From: an uncultured Lachnospiraceae bacterium
GTDB taxonomy: Bacteria; Bacillota; Clostridia; Lachnospirales; Lachnospiraceae
DNA: 64,000 nucleotides
Assembly (NCBI GenBank): GCA_902774915.1
Contig: CACYKH010000001.1
Coordinates: 180,642-244,641 of the forward strand
Direction: 5' to 3'
In this document: positions 44,535 to 54,271 of the stretch, piece after piece
How positions within the stretch are numbered: position 1 is the stretch's first letter
How the letters are laid out: each line of letters opens with the position of its first letter
The notes under the pieces: model-generated
Told to the model about the DNA's origin: nothing
The model's database searches: none
Seen by the model: the letters and a program-made list of their open reading frames with translations, nothing else
Made by a program: the position numbers and the translations under genes

Positions 44535-44984
44535 CTAGTAAAACGTTTTCCCCCAACGTTTTTCTTTCTTCAGTGCCAAATATTCAGCGTAGGCATTTTC
44601 AAGAATCTGCTTTTCATTAGGAAACTTCAGCAGATGATATGCCTCGTGATATTTATAGTAGCCCGAATCACAGAAGTACTCTTCTTTCTGTGGCTTACTG
44701 TAAAAGCTTTCGCCCATCATTAAGAACCAGTGTACGTTCTTATTTACAGTATCTGTATATGTTGAAAATGTATAGCTGCTTTTACCAATATATTTAACTA
44801 TAGTCGCATCAGCTCCTGATTCTTCCTTGACCTCACGAAGTGCTGTAGTCTGATGATCCTCGCCTTCCTCTACGGTTCCCTTCGGGAGAACCCACCCCTC
44901 ATAGCGATTCTTATAGTTTTTATATAGCAGTAACACTTTTCCTCTGAATATAACCACACCGCCACAACTAATTGCTTCAATCAC
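44535..44984 (-). CDS. Nudix hydrolase
   Basis: 149 residues from a GTG at 44984, seven bases after GGAGGG. The canonical Nudix box reads GTVEEGEDHQTTALREVKEESG in outline (GTVEEGED then ALREVKEESG), with all acidic ligands. Related to diadenosine polyphosphate/MutT-like enzymes, substrate unknown. Likely cotranscribed with the sortase gene downstream. Confidence 0.88.
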   Translation of the reverse strand: MIEAISCGGVVIFRGKVLLLYKNYKNRYEGWVLPKGTVEEGEDHQTTALREVKEESGADATIVKYIGKSSYTFSTYTDTVNKNVHWFLMMGESFYSKPQKEEYFCDSGYYKYHEAYHLLKFPNEKQILENAYAEYLALKKEKRWGKTFY

Positions 44985-45004
44985 GTGCAATCCCTCCTTT
45001 TCTC

Positions 45005-45031
45005 ATGCAAAAGTTTAATAAACTAGTGCAT
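45005..45031. promoter_or_regulatory. 27-base imperfect palindrome upstream of the Nudix gene
   Basis: ATGCA..AGTTTA and TAAACT..TGCAT are symmetric about one central base, with two mismatched positions on each side. It lies 20 bases ahead of the Nudix start and could be an operator or a weak terminator for the PBP gene; there is no U-run. Confidence 0.4.
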
Positions 45032-45089
45032 TTGGTGTGAATCTCGCTGCCAATTACTTGATGACAGCACCCTAATTTATATCATAACA

Positions 45090-46607
45090 CTATTCCGAAT
45101 AATATGCATCCATAACTCGTGATGCAACGTAAGTTCCTGATGTTTGGTTTGTTGTATAATCCTCTACTACTACACTTACAACGATATCCGGATCATCTAC
45201 ATTGGTAAATCCAACAAACCAGGAATTACAATTTCCATTATTATCATATTCCGCTGTACCTGTCTTTCCAGCTACAGTATAAGGCTTTCCAGCCATATAT
45301 TGAGATGCAGTTCCGCTTGTAGCTACTTCCTGAAGCATAGGAATTATAGCCTTTGTAACCTCAGGATCTATAACAGAGCCATAAGCCTTAGGCTTCTCTT
45401 TCTTAAGTGAAATGCCATCTGCATTCTGAAGTTCTTCCACCATCATCGGTCTCATCATCGTTCCACCATTTGCTATAGCCTGCATTATGAGGGCATTATG
45501 AAGTGGAGTAACCAATGTATCACCCTGACCGATTACTGTCTGAGGTATGGCTGATTTATCACTATCGCCGTCCAGCTTAAACTGAGACTTTGAATAATCT
45601 CCATCATATGGAAGATTGCCATTATAAAGCAGTTCTTCCGCAAACTTATTCAGCTTATCCATATCCAGTTCATTACAACCAATATTGGCAAAGCTGGTAT
45701 TACACGAATGAGCAAGAGAACCCTTAAGATCCAGTTCCCCATGAGCTGTACTATTACTACATCTTATAGAAACACTGTTAAAGATATCCGTACCATTACA
45801 GATATGATAATAGTTTTCGTAATCTGGATGTTCTTTAATGTATTCCATGGCAGTTACTACCTTGAAGGTAGAACCAGGAGCATAAAGACCCTGAGTCGCT
45901 CTATTAAGAAGAACCGTACTCGTACTACCCTCTTCAGAATGAACAGTATCCCAAACATTATCTATATCATTAGGATCAAATGTAGGACTTGAGTACATAG
46001 CTCTTATCTTACCTGTTGAAGCCTCCAGTACTACGACTGCACCGTTTGCCCCGCCAAGAGCTTCAGCCGCAGCGTTCTGCAGCTTATAATCCAGAGTTGT
46101 TACTATTGTATCTCCAGGGTTCTTATCACCATTCAGATCGTTATAAACCTTACTTACTACATTTACATGTGAACGCATCAGATCGAAATTCTCTGAAAGT
46201 TCCAGTCCGGCACGACCATAAGAATTATAACCTACAGTATGCGCAAATAAGCTTCCATATGGATAAACTCTGGTCTCATTTCCATCTTCGTCTGTCTTTG
46301 TAGTAGCTACGACAACATCATCACTTGTTATAATATCACCACGACAAACAAACTTTACAAAGCTGTCCTGTCTCTTATTGGCGGTATTAGCTACAATGCT
46401 ATCTGCATTTTTAAATACGTACCAGATAATATATCCGAACATAGAAATAAAAACCAATACCATAACATATGTCATAAAGACTATTGGTCTGTTCTTTATC
46501 TTATTTTTTTTGTTCTTCTCACGTTCTTTGTCCATCAGAGCTTTAAGCTGTGGATTAATAGCTTGCTCCACCTGACGCGATTTTTTCTTTTTCTCTTTCA
46601 AGATCAT
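45090..46607 (-). CDS. Penicillin-binding protein, class B transpeptidase (PbpA-like)
   Basis: Cross-links peptidoglycan. 505 residues: short basic cytoplasmic N-terminus, one membrane helix (about 44-66), dimerisation domain and transpeptidase domain with STFK (near 245), SCN (near 304) and KTG (near 445, AGKTGTAEY). Smaller than typical FtsI, like PbpA of actinobacteria and Clostridia. The gene overlaps the end of the FtsW/RodA gene by 53 bases and is its natural glycosyltransferase partner. The ribosome site AGAGG is close to the ATG; a TTG six bases on would also fit. Confidence 0.92.
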   Translation of the reverse strand: MILKEKKKKSRQVEQAINPQLKALMDKEREKNKKNKIKNRPIVFMTYVMVLVFISMFGYIIWYVFKNADSIVANTANKRQDSFVKFVCRGDIITSDDVVVATTKTDEDGNETRVYPYGSLFAHTVGYNSYGRAGLELSENFDLMRSHVNVVSKVYNDLNGDKNPGDTIVTTLDYKLQNAAAEALGGANGAVVVLEASTGKIRAMYSSPTFDPNDIDNVWDTVHSEEGSTSTVLLNRATQGLYAPGSTFKVVTAMEYIKEHPDYENYYHICNGTDIFNSVSIRCSNSTAHGELDLKGSLAHSCNTSFANIGCNELDMDKLNKFAEELLYNGNLPYDGDYSKSQFKLDGDSDKSAIPQTVIGQGDTLVTPLHNALIMQAIANGGTMMRPMMVEELQNADGISLKKEKPKAYGSVIDPEVTKAIIPMLQEVATSGTASQYMAGKPYTVAGKTGTAEYDNNGNCNSWFVGFTNVDDPDIVVSVVVEDYTTNQTSGTYVASRVMDAYYSE

Positions 46608-47931
46608 CAGCCTCTTTACTAACTAGTATGTATGTATATTGAACTATTGAAAACATTATCAGTGTACTGAATACACTACTGATACCATAACTGATAAGTG
46701 GCAGGGTTACACCGGTGGACGGTATAAACTTTGTTGCACCACCAATATTCAGAAGCACCTGAATTATATATATAGTAGCTATTCCAAATGTTACATATTT
46801 ATAGAATGGCATCTTACATTTCATTGCTATATTCTGCATTGCTATAAAACTGCTGAGGTAGATAAGTATAAGTGCAAGGCCAAATACCACACCAAGCTCC
46901 TCGCAGATTGCCGAGAAAATAAAATCACTCTCTGCAACTGGAATAAGGTAAGGCATACCATTTCCAAGACCTGAACCTGCAAATCCACCAGTACCAATAG
47001 CAAACAGGGATTCACAAACCTGATAACCTTCAGACTGCTGATATGCAAATGGGTCCTGCCATGCATGAACTCTCACTACAATATGAGCAAAAAGATTATC
47101 CTTGAAAAGCATATATCCAAGAACGCATGCCCCGACTCCAAGTGCTACACCAAGAATCATAAAGACCGGTCTGGAAGTTGCAAGATAAACCATCATGAAA
47201 TAAACGATGTAGAAAAGGAATACTGCACCAAAGTCCTTCTCAACTACAAGGATAAGCATAAAGGCAGCAGCGATAGCCGCATTTACAAACAGCTCCTTCA
47301 TAGTATTAAGCTTAACCAATGAACAAGCCACAAAGAATATAAAGATGATCTTTACAAATTCCATTGGCTGCAGGGAAAGCCCAAAGATATGAATCCAGTT
47401 TCTGGAACCATTTATAACCTGTCCAACTCCCGGTATAAATACTGAAGAAAGAAGAACCAGACCAGCTATTCCGAAGAATGTTCTCCACTTCACAATATTC
47501 TTCAATTTAGCAAGTATAAACGGAATAAAAAGGGAAATAACAAGTCCAACTGAAGCCAGGATAAACTGCCTTATTGCAAGCCCAGGGCTAAGTCTCAGAA
47601 GAACTGTATAACCTATCAGCATAAGGAATGCCACATTATTAGTCATCAGCCTGGAAGAATTCTTATATATAAGTCGAAAAGCAACTATATATAGAATCGC
47701 TATGGCAATTTCGATAATATAGTAAAGAAAAACCTTAGCATCTTCCATATTAATAAACAGCATCACATGACATAAAAAGTGAATCATGAATATATAGAAT
47801 ATCTGTTTATTCAGGTTACTATTTCTCTTCTCTCTGTCTTTGGCAGTAAAGTAGGTATAACACTTAATGGTATAAAGAGCCATAAACAGAAGAACCAGAT
47901 ATTTTGAAATTGTGCAAACAAGATTAGCCAT
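46555..47931 (-). CDS. FtsW/RodA/SpoVE-family peptidoglycan glycosyltransferase
   Basis: SEDS-family polymerase that extends glycan strands from lipid II. 458 residues with about ten to twelve hydrophobic helices, the conserved extracellular loop SGFAGSGLGNG-like segment (TGGFAGSGLGNGMPYLIPV in part) and the putative catalytic Asp in ESDFIFSAICEELG. N-terminus is longer and more polar than in RodA. The overlap with the PBP gene suggests translational coupling and a one-to-one complex. FtsW, RodA and SpoVE cannot be told apart by eye. Confidence 0.92.
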   Translation of the reverse strand: MANLVCTISKYLVLLFMALYTIKCYTYFTAKDREKRNSNLNKQIFYIFMIHFLCHVMLFINMEDAKVFLYYIIEIAIAILYIVAFRLIYKNSSRLMTNNVAFLMLIGYTVLLRLSPGLAIRQFILASVGLVISLFIPFILAKLKNIVKWRTFFGIAGLVLLSSVFIPGVGQVINGSRNWIHIFGLSLQPMEFVKIIFIFFVACSLVKLNTMKELFVNAAIAAAFMLILVVEKDFGAVFLFYIVYFMMVYLATSRPVFMILGVALGVGACVLGYMLFKDNLFAHIVVRVHAWQDPFAYQQSEGYQVCESLFAIGTGGFAGSGLGNGMPYLIPVAESDFIFSAICEELGVVFGLALILIYLSSFIAMQNIAMKCKMPFYKYVTFGIATIYIIQVLLNIGGATKFIPSTGVTLPLISYGISSVFSTLIMFSIVQYTYILVSKEADDLEREKEKIASGGASY

Positions 47932-47933
47932 AT

Positions 47934-50309
47934 TTAAATGCCCTTCTCAAAATGTCCTCTCGTAAATAATTTCTTATCTATAAACCTTGGAGTCTCAGAC
48001 AAGACGTCCCGAATCTCCTCAGCACTCTCATTAGTGAAGCTGCAAAGTCCTGCATGGGAAATGCCATGCAGACTCTGTGGCAGGCCACTCAAAATGACAT
48101 TATAACATAAACCGTCACATTTTATAACACTCACCCTGTGCCCCTTATCATCTGTAAGCGTTCCTGTTGTATCTCTAAGGCCAGATGTGACCATAAGTGG
48201 CAGCTTTCCGTAGTATAAAGTAAAGCTTTCGTTATCATAATTCATAGCCCTGAGTTCTCTTTCGCTGAGCTCAAGAGACTTTTCATAAAGAACCATCCCT
48301 TTATGACCTGAAAGAATGTCACCCATTTCCACAACTGAAGCATCATTATAAAGGTAGATAGATGATGATAAAAGAATATCCTTATCTTCAAAGCCTTTAT
48401 TTCCGCCATCACCTGAGAAGCTATTTCGAACAGCAGCAAGATCATCTATATTTCTAATATAAAGACCAGAAATACCCTCTATAAAATCACCATAATCCTT
48501 CTGGACATCATATTCTCCCCTGTTTATATAAGGTAAACCAAGTTCTATCCTGTAAGCTTCTGGAGCAAAGCTACTCATAACTTCCGCCACAGAAGACCTA
48601 GTCTTTTCAAGTTCTTCTTTTGTAAATCCACCAAGTCCAAGATCCAGGATTATAAATATATAACCTGATATCCCTATTATTTCATTCGGGATATTATTAA
48701 GAAATGCCTCCACCTGATATGGATAAGAAAATGAATAGTAATAATTATAACTCTGTCCATCAAATCCCTTCTTAGGCGAAATTTCTTTATTTATAGCTTC
48801 GTACGAACGAGCGTCCTGAATATTTCTACTTCTACTCTTTCTAATCTTTAGTTCTATTTCCTCAGCAGCCTGCCTTCTTAACTCGCTGATATCTCCAATC
48901 CTGACAAATCCCTTACCATCACAATTTATAGAAAGCTTATCAATATAAAAGGATGTATTCCCAAGCTGCGAAACTTTATTTCTTATGGTTTCCTCATCTA
49001 TAGGACGTTTAGATGCAGGTTCTACTTTACCTCCATATACTGTACTACTGAATCCATCTCTTTCAAAAGTAACAGATAAATCCTCTCCACAAATAGCTTC
49101 AACCTTACAATTTATAGGAAGTCTGTTATCTCTATTAATAAGAGCTTCTATATCCTCTGTAAGAGCCTTTGACCTGGTTCTATAAATATTTGTACCCTTA
49201 CTTATCTTTCGGGTTTCAGGCGCATTAAGAGAAACAATTTCTCCTGCCCCAGCTTCCTTATTAGAAGTAATAGATATTGGAGACTGAGCATCTATCATAA
49301 GTTCATCCCCAATACCCAGATCAGTTTCTAGCTTAAAACCAACCTGACCATCCATGATCCTTGATATAGAGCCAACCTTAACGCCTCTTCTTCCTGGCAT
49401 ACTCTTATCTATCAGAATCTCGTCCCACTTTTCTTCATCACGACTTCTTACCATGTATCCACTGGAGAAACCGCCACGATTAAAGATATCCAGGAGGCGT
49501 TTTTCGTAGTGTCTAACCTTCTCCTCTGTAAAACTTCCATCTATATAGCTTTCTGCAAGATTTCTATAAGCTTCTACTGTAGCTGCTGTATAGTATTCAT
49601 TTTTCATTCTTCCTTCTATCTTAAGGCTGTCCACTCCTGCATCTGTAAGTTCAGGAATAAACTGAAGTGAACAAAGATCCCTCATGGAAAGAAGGTACTC
49701 CCCATTATAGTTTTGTCTGCAAGGCTGAGCACATCTTCCTCTGTTTCCGCTTCGTCCACCAGCCATTGAACTCATAAGGCATCTTCCGCTATAACAAAGA
49801 CACATAGCACCGTGCACAAAGGCCTCAAGTTCAATGTCAACATTTGCTTTTATATTAGCCAGCTCTTTTATAGACATCTCCCTTGCCGCAACAACTCTGG
49901 TAGCCCCCATATCTTTAGCCAGCTGAGCACCTGCAGGGGTAAGTATATTCATCTGAGTACTAGTATGTATCTCCATATCAGGAAATGCATTCCTGAGAAG
50001 TCTAAGCACGCCAAAATCCTGAACCAGCACCGCATCAAGCCCTGCCTCATATAAAGGAAGGAGCATGGCATAAACCGAGCTAAGTTCAGTATTCTTAATA
50101 AGAGTATTGCAGGTCAGATAAACCTTCACACCATACAGATGTGCATACTCAATTGCTTCAATTAATTCATCTGGAGAAAAGTTATCTGCATAAGCTCTCG
50201 CTCCAAAAGAATTCCCCGCTAAGTAACAAGCATCAGCGCCGGCTGCTATTGCAGCCTTTAGAGATGCCATATTACCACACGGGGCAAGAATCTCAGGTCT
50301 TTTTTTCAT
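47934..50309 (-). CDS. U32 family protein, long form (DUF3656-type)
   Basis: 791 residues. The N-terminal part (about 1-300) is the U32 core, with MKKRPEILAPCGNMASLKAAI-like start, and the conserved Cys cluster GNRGRCAQPCRQNY used for iron-sulfur binding. Members take part in tRNA or 23S rRNA hydroxylation (TrhP, RlhA) although named peptidases. The longer C-terminal part fits the DUF3656 type. It stops two bases before the FtsW-like start and follows zapA by two bases, so it belongs to the ruvAB-zapA run. The precise RNA target is unknown. Confidence 0.88.
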   Translation of the reverse strand: MKKRPEILAPCGNMASLKAAIAAGADACYLAGNSFGARAYADNFSPDELIEAIEYAHLYGVKVYLTCNTLIKNTELSSVYAMLLPLYEAGLDAVLVQDFGVLRLLRNAFPDMEIHTSTQMNILTPAGAQLAKDMGATRVVAAREMSIKELANIKANVDIELEAFVHGAMCLCYSGRCLMSSMAGGRSGNRGRCAQPCRQNYNGEYLLSMRDLCSLQFIPELTDAGVDSLKIEGRMKNEYYTAATVEAYRNLAESYIDGSFTEEKVRHYEKRLLDIFNRGGFSSGYMVRSRDEEKWDEILIDKSMPGRRGVKVGSISRIMDGQVGFKLETDLGIGDELMIDAQSPISITSNKEAGAGEIVSLNAPETRKISKGTNIYRTRSKALTEDIEALINRDNRLPINCKVEAICGEDLSVTFERDGFSSTVYGGKVEPASKRPIDEETIRNKVSQLGNTSFYIDKLSINCDGKGFVRIGDISELRRQAAEEIELKIRKSRSRNIQDARSYEAINKEISPKKGFDGQSYNYYYSFSYPYQVEAFLNNIPNEIIGISGYIFIILDLGLGGFTKEELEKTRSSVAEVMSSFAPEAYRIELGLPYINRGEYDVQKDYGDFIEGISGLYIRNIDDLAAVRNSFSGDGGNKGFEDKDILLSSSIYLYNDASVVEMGDILSGHKGMVLYEKSLELSERELRAMNYDNESFTLYYGKLPLMVTSGLRDTTGTLTDDKGHRVSVIKCDGLCYNVILSGLPQSLHGISHAGLCSFTNESAEEIRDVLSETPRFIDKKLFTRGHFEKGI

Positions 50310-50311
50310 TA

Positions 50312-50713
50312 TTATTTATCTTTCTCAGCTTCCAGCTGAACCAGTCTCTTCTGAAGAGCATTTACCTGTTCTTTGTATTCTTCAACCAGCTTAAGTGCTG
50401 CTTCATGCTTTATCTGTGATTCGATAACTTCATGTCTCAGTTCGTAAAGCTGCTGTTCCTTGTCCGTATTATCGCCTGCTGTTTCATCAGCCTTAGCTTT
50501 AGCTTTAAAATAATCATCTGCAATATTCAGAGCAAGAAGAACTCCCTGATATTCTATGTTCATTCTTCTGTATTCCTCAGATTGCTTGCATTCAGCTATC
50601 TTACCATTAATGTAAGTAGCTATATTCTGTAAGTATTCCTCTCCTTCATATCCGCTAAGAGTATATACCTTATTATTGATAACAACAGGAATATCTATTC
50701 TCTTCTGTCCCAT
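50312..50713 (-). CDS. zapA: Cell division protein ZapA
   Basis: 133 residues from the ATG at 50713, behind a GAGGTG (the frame opens at an upstream GTG that overlaps this site). N-terminal ZapA beta-alpha domain (about 1-65; IDIPVVINNKVYTL and EEYLQNIATYINGKI) and a long C-terminal coiled coil. It bundles FtsZ filaments. Longer than Bacillus ZapA (85) and similar to other clostridial forms. Two bases from the U32 gene. Confidence 0.9.
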   Translation of the reverse strand: MGQKRIDIPVVINNKVYTLSGYEGEEYLQNIATYINGKIAECKQSEEYRRMNIEYQGVLLALNIADDYFKAKAKADETAGDNTDKEQQLYELRHEVIESQIKHEAALKLVEEYKEQVNALQKRLVQLEAEKDK

Positions 50714-50734
50714 TTTACACCTCACATTAGTTTA

Positions 50735-51736
50735 TTAACTGAGCATAAAGTCCAGATTTAAATGTTTATATGCTTTCTCTGTAACAACTCGTCCTCTTGG
50801 AGTTCTGTTTATCAGACCATTCTTAATAAGATACGGTTCGTAAACATCCTCGATGGTTCCGGCATCCTCTCCGATAGCAGCTGAAAGAACATCAATTCCT
50901 ACAGGACCACCACCATAATTCTTAATAATGGTCATAAGAATGTTTCTATCAGTGTCATCAAGACCATAGCCATCAACATCAAGCTTATCAAGAGCACATT
51001 TGGCAACATTATAATCAATTTTGCCCTGATGTTCAACCTCTGCAAAATCACGAACTCTCTTAAGGAGTCTATTTGCGAGACGAGGTGTACCTCGTGATCT
51101 CTTAGCTATTTCAAGGGCACCTTCTTCATCAACCTCAATGCCCAGAACCGCCGAAGATCTAATTACAATACTCATCAGTTCAGTCACATTATAAAGATCC
51201 AGTCTGCTCACTACTCCAAATCTGTCACGAAGCGGCGCCGAAAGCATACCAGCTCTTGTTGTAGCTCCAACAAGGGTAAACTTTGGAAGGTCAATCCTGA
51301 GGGATTTTGACTGCTCACCCTTTCCAATGATTATATCTATCGCATAGTCTTCCATAGCTGGGTAAAGAACTTCCTCTACCTGCTTATTAAGTCTATGAAT
51401 CTCGTCAATAAAGAGGACATCGTTCTCAGAAAGCTGACTAAGGATTGCAGCAAGTTCACCTGGCTTTTCAATAGCAGGGCCAGATGTAACCTTAATATTA
51501 ACACCCATCTCCTCTGCAACTATACATGCAAGAGTTGTTTTACCAAGTCCTGGAGGGCCATAGAGTAAAACATGGTCCAGAGGTTCCTTACGTTTCTTTG
51601 CAGCCTCAATAAATACCTCAAGGTTCTTCTTAACCTTTTCCTGACCTATATATTCACGAAGACTGCGAGGACGAAGTGTCTTCTCGTTAAAATCATCTTC
51701 TATTTTCTTTTCAGTTGTTATGATTCTATTTTTCAT
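50735..51736 (-). CDS. ruvB: Holliday junction helicase RuvB
   Basis: AAA+ motor that drives Holliday junction branch migration with RuvA. 333 residues: [19 protein letters not shown] near the start, Walker [12 protein letters not shown], Walker [10 protein letters not shown], sensor [18 protein letters not shown] and C-terminal winged helix [13 protein letters not shown]. Standard length. It follows ruvA by 39 bases. No ruvC is visible, as expected in Firmicutes, which use RecU. Confidence 0.97.
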   Translation of the reverse strand: MKNRIITTEKKIEDDFNEKTLRPRSLREYIGQEKVKKNLEVFIEAAKKRKEPLDHVLLYGPPGLGKTTLACIVAEEMGVNIKVTSGPAIEKPGELAAILSQLSENDVLFIDEIHRLNKQVEEVLYPAMEDYAIDIIIGKGEQSKSLRIDLPKFTLVGATTRAGMLSAPLRDRFGVVSRLDLYNVTELMSIVIRSSAVLGIEVDEEGALEIAKRSRGTPRLANRLLKRVRDFAEVEHQGKIDYNVAKCALDKLDVDGYGLDDTDRNILMTIIKNYGGGPVGIDVLSAAIGEDAGTIEDVYEPYLIKNGLINRTPRGRVVTEKAYKHLNLDFMLS

Positions 51737-51775
51737 AATAAAGATCCTTCACTACGTTCAGGATTAAAATTCCTT

Positions 51776-52372
51776 TTAAAGATTCTTTAGTGCGGCGCGG
51801 ATTATATCTTCCGTCTTCATCTTGTCAGCACCTTCAACTTTACGTATAGCTTTAAGTGCATCTGTATTAGAATATCCTAATTCACAAAGAGCCTGTGCTG
51901 CATCTGAAATATCCGAACTTGAATCATTATCGAATACATCTACAGAACTCTGATCAAAGATTGTACCTTCAAGATCAAGCTTATCCTTGAGATCAAGAAC
52001 AACCTTTTGTGCAGTTTTGGTTCCAACACCATTAGCTTTTGAAATAGCTTTATAATCACTGGCAATTATTGCAGCGCAGAGATTATCAGGTCCAAGCTCG
52101 TTAAGAATAGCAAGAGCCCCTTTAGGACCAACACCACTTACAGAAATCAGCTGTGTAAAAAGCTTTCTTTCCTGGTTTGTTAAAAAACCAAATAGACGAA
52201 TGTCATCCTCTTTAACTTCCATATATGTAATTATCTTTATATCACTATGGAGAGCTGGAAGCTTTCTAATAACATAGTCATAAGTAAGTATCTCATATCC
52301 TATTCCATTTGAGTCAACAACTATTCTGTCAGAATATACTTCTTCCAGTTTGCCAGATATATATGCTATCAT
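51776..52372 (-). CDS. ruvA: Holliday junction DNA-binding protein RuvA
   Basis: 198 residues: OB-fold (about 1-63; MIAYISGKLEEV), tandem helix-hairpin-helix (LISVSGVGPKGALAIL and ISKANGVGTKTAQKVV), acidic flexible linker and C-terminal three-helix domain that touches RuvB (ELGYSNTDALKAI). Length is normal. AAAGGGG precedes the ATG. First gene of the ruvA-ruvB-zapA-U32 run, separated from the DivIVA-like gene by a terminator. Confidence 0.97.
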   Translation of the reverse strand: MIAYISGKLEEVYSDRIVVDSNGIGYEILTYDYVIRKLPALHSDIKIITYMEVKEDDIRLFGFLTNQERKLFTQLISVSGVGPKGALAILNELGPDNLCAAIIASDYKAISKANGVGTKTAQKVVLDLKDKLDLEGTIFDQSSVDVFDNDSSSDISDAAQALCELGYSNTDALKAIRKVEGADKMKTEDIIRAALKNL

Positions 52373-52387
52373 CTGTTACCCCTTTAT

Positions 52388-52427
52388 AAAAACTAAAGAG
52401 TGCTACAATGCACCTTGCAGCACTCTT
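52388..52427 (-). terminator. Terminator after the DivIVA-like gene
   Basis: AAGAGTGCTGCAA pairs with TTGTAGCACTCTT (one mismatch), six-base loop, followed on the minus strand by TAGTTTTTA. Strong terminator. Confidence 0.85.
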
Positions 52428-52452
52428 ATATTCTTTGTAATCAGATTTCGAT

Positions 52453-53031
52453 TTAAAGGAACTCGAAGTCGTCGTTTCCTTCTTCCTCTCCATCACCGAT
52501 CATAACCTTATTAGGCTTTCTGTTATCTTCGATTTCTCCAACGAATACATCGTCGCCATCTCCGAATACATCGTCATTTGACTGCTGGAAGAATTTAGAT
52601 GTAGCTGAATCATCCTTCTTTTCCTCAGTCTTTGCCTCTTCCTTAGAAGCTCCTGACATCTTGATCTTACCATCTTTCTTTGGCTCATCAAATGAGATAT
52701 CAGCAAATGGATCTTCAAATAATGAATCATCCTTCTTCTCTTCAACTTTCTCCTCTACTGGAGCAGCCTTTTCTTCTTTAACTTCTGCCTTTTTCTCTTC
52801 CTTAACAGGTGTAACTCCCTGAACCTGATTCTCTAATTCGAATAACTTAAGACGATTCTCTTCGATAACCTTGTTAAGTCTGTCTTTCTCATCTCTGAGA
52901 TTTTTATTTTCTGTAAAAAGCTCATCGTATGCACGATAAACTGTATCTACATACTGATCTACATCAACCTTATTGTAACCAAATAATCCTTTGCGAAAGT
53001 TCTGTGACTTTATGTCCATAGGTTGCATCAT
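52453..53031 (-). CDS. Short DivIVA-domain protein with acidic tail
   Basis: 192 residues from the ATG at 53031 (GGAGGG ten bases upstream; the earlier TTG is unlikely). The N-terminal DivIVA domain (about 5-75) carries FRKGLFGYNKVDVDQYVDTVY, of which GYNKVDVDQYVD is the recognisable core, then a coiled coil, then a low-complexity Glu/Lys/Asp region with several repeated VEEKKDDS-like stretches and a C-terminal GEEEGNDDFEFL. Family members mark cell poles or septa. Good promoter upstream. Cytoplasmic; partner unknown. Confidence 0.85.
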   Translation of the reverse strand: MMQPMDIKSQNFRKGLFGYNKVDVDQYVDTVYRAYDELFTENKNLRDEKDRLNKVIEENRLKLFELENQVQGVTPVKEEKKAEVKEEKAAPVEEKVEEKKDDSLFEDPFADISFDEPKKDGKIKMSGASKEEAKTEEKKDDSATSKFFQQSNDDVFGDGDDVFVGEIEDNRKPNKVMIGDGEEEGNDDFEFL

Positions 53032-53090
53032 AGTAACAACACCCTCCAATAAAAAATATTAGCCGATGAAAACACCAGCACACTAGATAA

Positions 53091-53118
53091 ATTATAACAT
53101 ATTTCTTTATTCTTTCAA
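53091..53118 (-). promoter_or_regulatory. Promoter of the DivIVA-like gene
   Basis: TTGAAA (53113-53118), 16-base spacer, perfect TATAAT (53091-53096). Gives a leader of about 55 bases. Confidence 0.75.
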
Positions 53119-53175
53119 TACCTTAATTAACATAAATTTCATAGGAAAATATCGAATATTTGTCTTTTAAATGTA

Positions 53176-54210
53176 CTATTTACCATTATATTTCATAATC
53201 TCATAAATCATATGTTTAGCATATTCTACGATAAGATCTTCGTTACCAAGAAATGTATCATCAAGCATTACATAACCGCTTTTACTTCTTGCACTATCCT
53301 TGTAAAGAGCTGAATTTCCAGAATAATTGTTGAGGGCAGTAACGAAGTATCCGTCTTTAGTAATAGCTCCATCCTTTTCCTTGGTACCAAGATAATAATT
53401 TAGTTTCCCTGCAAAAATCGGAATTCTAAGACCAGCCCAGTCATCCTCTGCATCTATGGAAGCTCCATAAGACGAAGAAGAAATGTGCTTTGTAAGACCA
53501 GTTTCAAGGTTCATATCCATAATAAAGAATAGTTTTCCTGCAATGTCTTTAACACTGAAATTCTCAAGACTGAGATTTCCCTTAGTCATCATATCAATGG
53601 CAAGAACGCCACCAAGATAAAGCATTCCTTCCATATCATCTCTATTATGACGAAGAACAAGCTCACGACTCTTTGCGTCGTCAGTTGTCAGGAAATTTAG
53701 ATATACATCAATAAGCTGGCCACCATTAAAGGTATCAACACGGTCTATACCTAAATACTTTTCAATAGTCTTCTGCTTAATGTTAGGAAGACCAAGAGCA
53801 TACTTATAAGGCTTAATGCATTTCATTAAGTCAAAGGATCTAATTTTGTTAAAGCCATTATCGAACTTAATATGAAATTTATTTGTAATGGCATTCATTC
53901 TCTTTTCAATATAAGGAATATCAAAGCGGTCACCGTTAAACTCAACCAGTACATCATAATCAGAAATAATGTCAAAGAATGCATTTATCATTTCTGGCTC
54001 TGAACGTCCATCATCATTAAAGAGCTGGATTATCTGCCAGTCATCTCCCACTTTGATGTTTACCCCAATAATATAAGTAAAGGAATTCATTGGAGAAAGG
54101 CCAGTGGTCTCAATATCGAACATACAAACCTTCTTACCCGGAAAGTATGCAGCAGTGTGATCATAAGCCTCAATGCGCTCTTTTGGAATTGTCTCTACAA
54201 TCTTTTCCAT
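53176..54210 (-). CDS. YprB-like RNase H-fold exonuclease
   Basis: 344 residues of the ribonuclease H-like YprB family. DEDD-type motifs: MFDIETTGLSP (Asp, Glu), VEFNGDRFDIPYI (Asp) and the C-terminal RHNRDDMEGML (Asp). The C-terminal 100 residues form an unassigned domain. Bacillus YprB is longer with TPR repeats, absent here. GAGG precedes the ATG. Monocistronic or read with the divergent ssrA region; the ssrA terminator lies 36 bases upstream. Confidence 0.85.
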   Translation of the reverse strand: MEKIVETIPKERIEAYDHTAAYFPGKKVCMFDIETTGLSPMNSFTYIIGVNIKVGDDWQIIQLFNDDGRSEPEMINAFFDIISDYDVLVEFNGDRFDIPYIEKRMNAITNKFHIKFDNGFNKIRSFDLMKCIKPYKYALGLPNIKQKTIEKYLGIDRVDTFNGGQLIDVYLNFLTTDDAKSRELVLRHNRDDMEGMLYLGGVLAIDMMTKGNLSLENFSVKDIAGKLFFIMDMNLETGLTKHISSSSYGASIDAEDDWAGLRIPIFAGKLNYYLGTKEKDGAITKDGYFVTALNNYSGNSALYKDSARSKSGYVMLDDTFLGNEDLIVEYAKHMIYEIMKYNGK

Positions 54211-54245
54211 AAAACCTCAATATCAAATCTTTATATGGCTCATAC

Positions 54246-54269
54246 AAAAAGGCACCCTAAGGTGCCTTT
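54246..54269 (-). terminator. ssrA terminator
   Basis: AAAGGCACC / GGTGCCTTT stem with TTAG loop and TTTTTG tail on the minus strand, two bases after the tmRNA 3' end. Confidence 0.9.
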
Positions 54270-54271
54270 GT

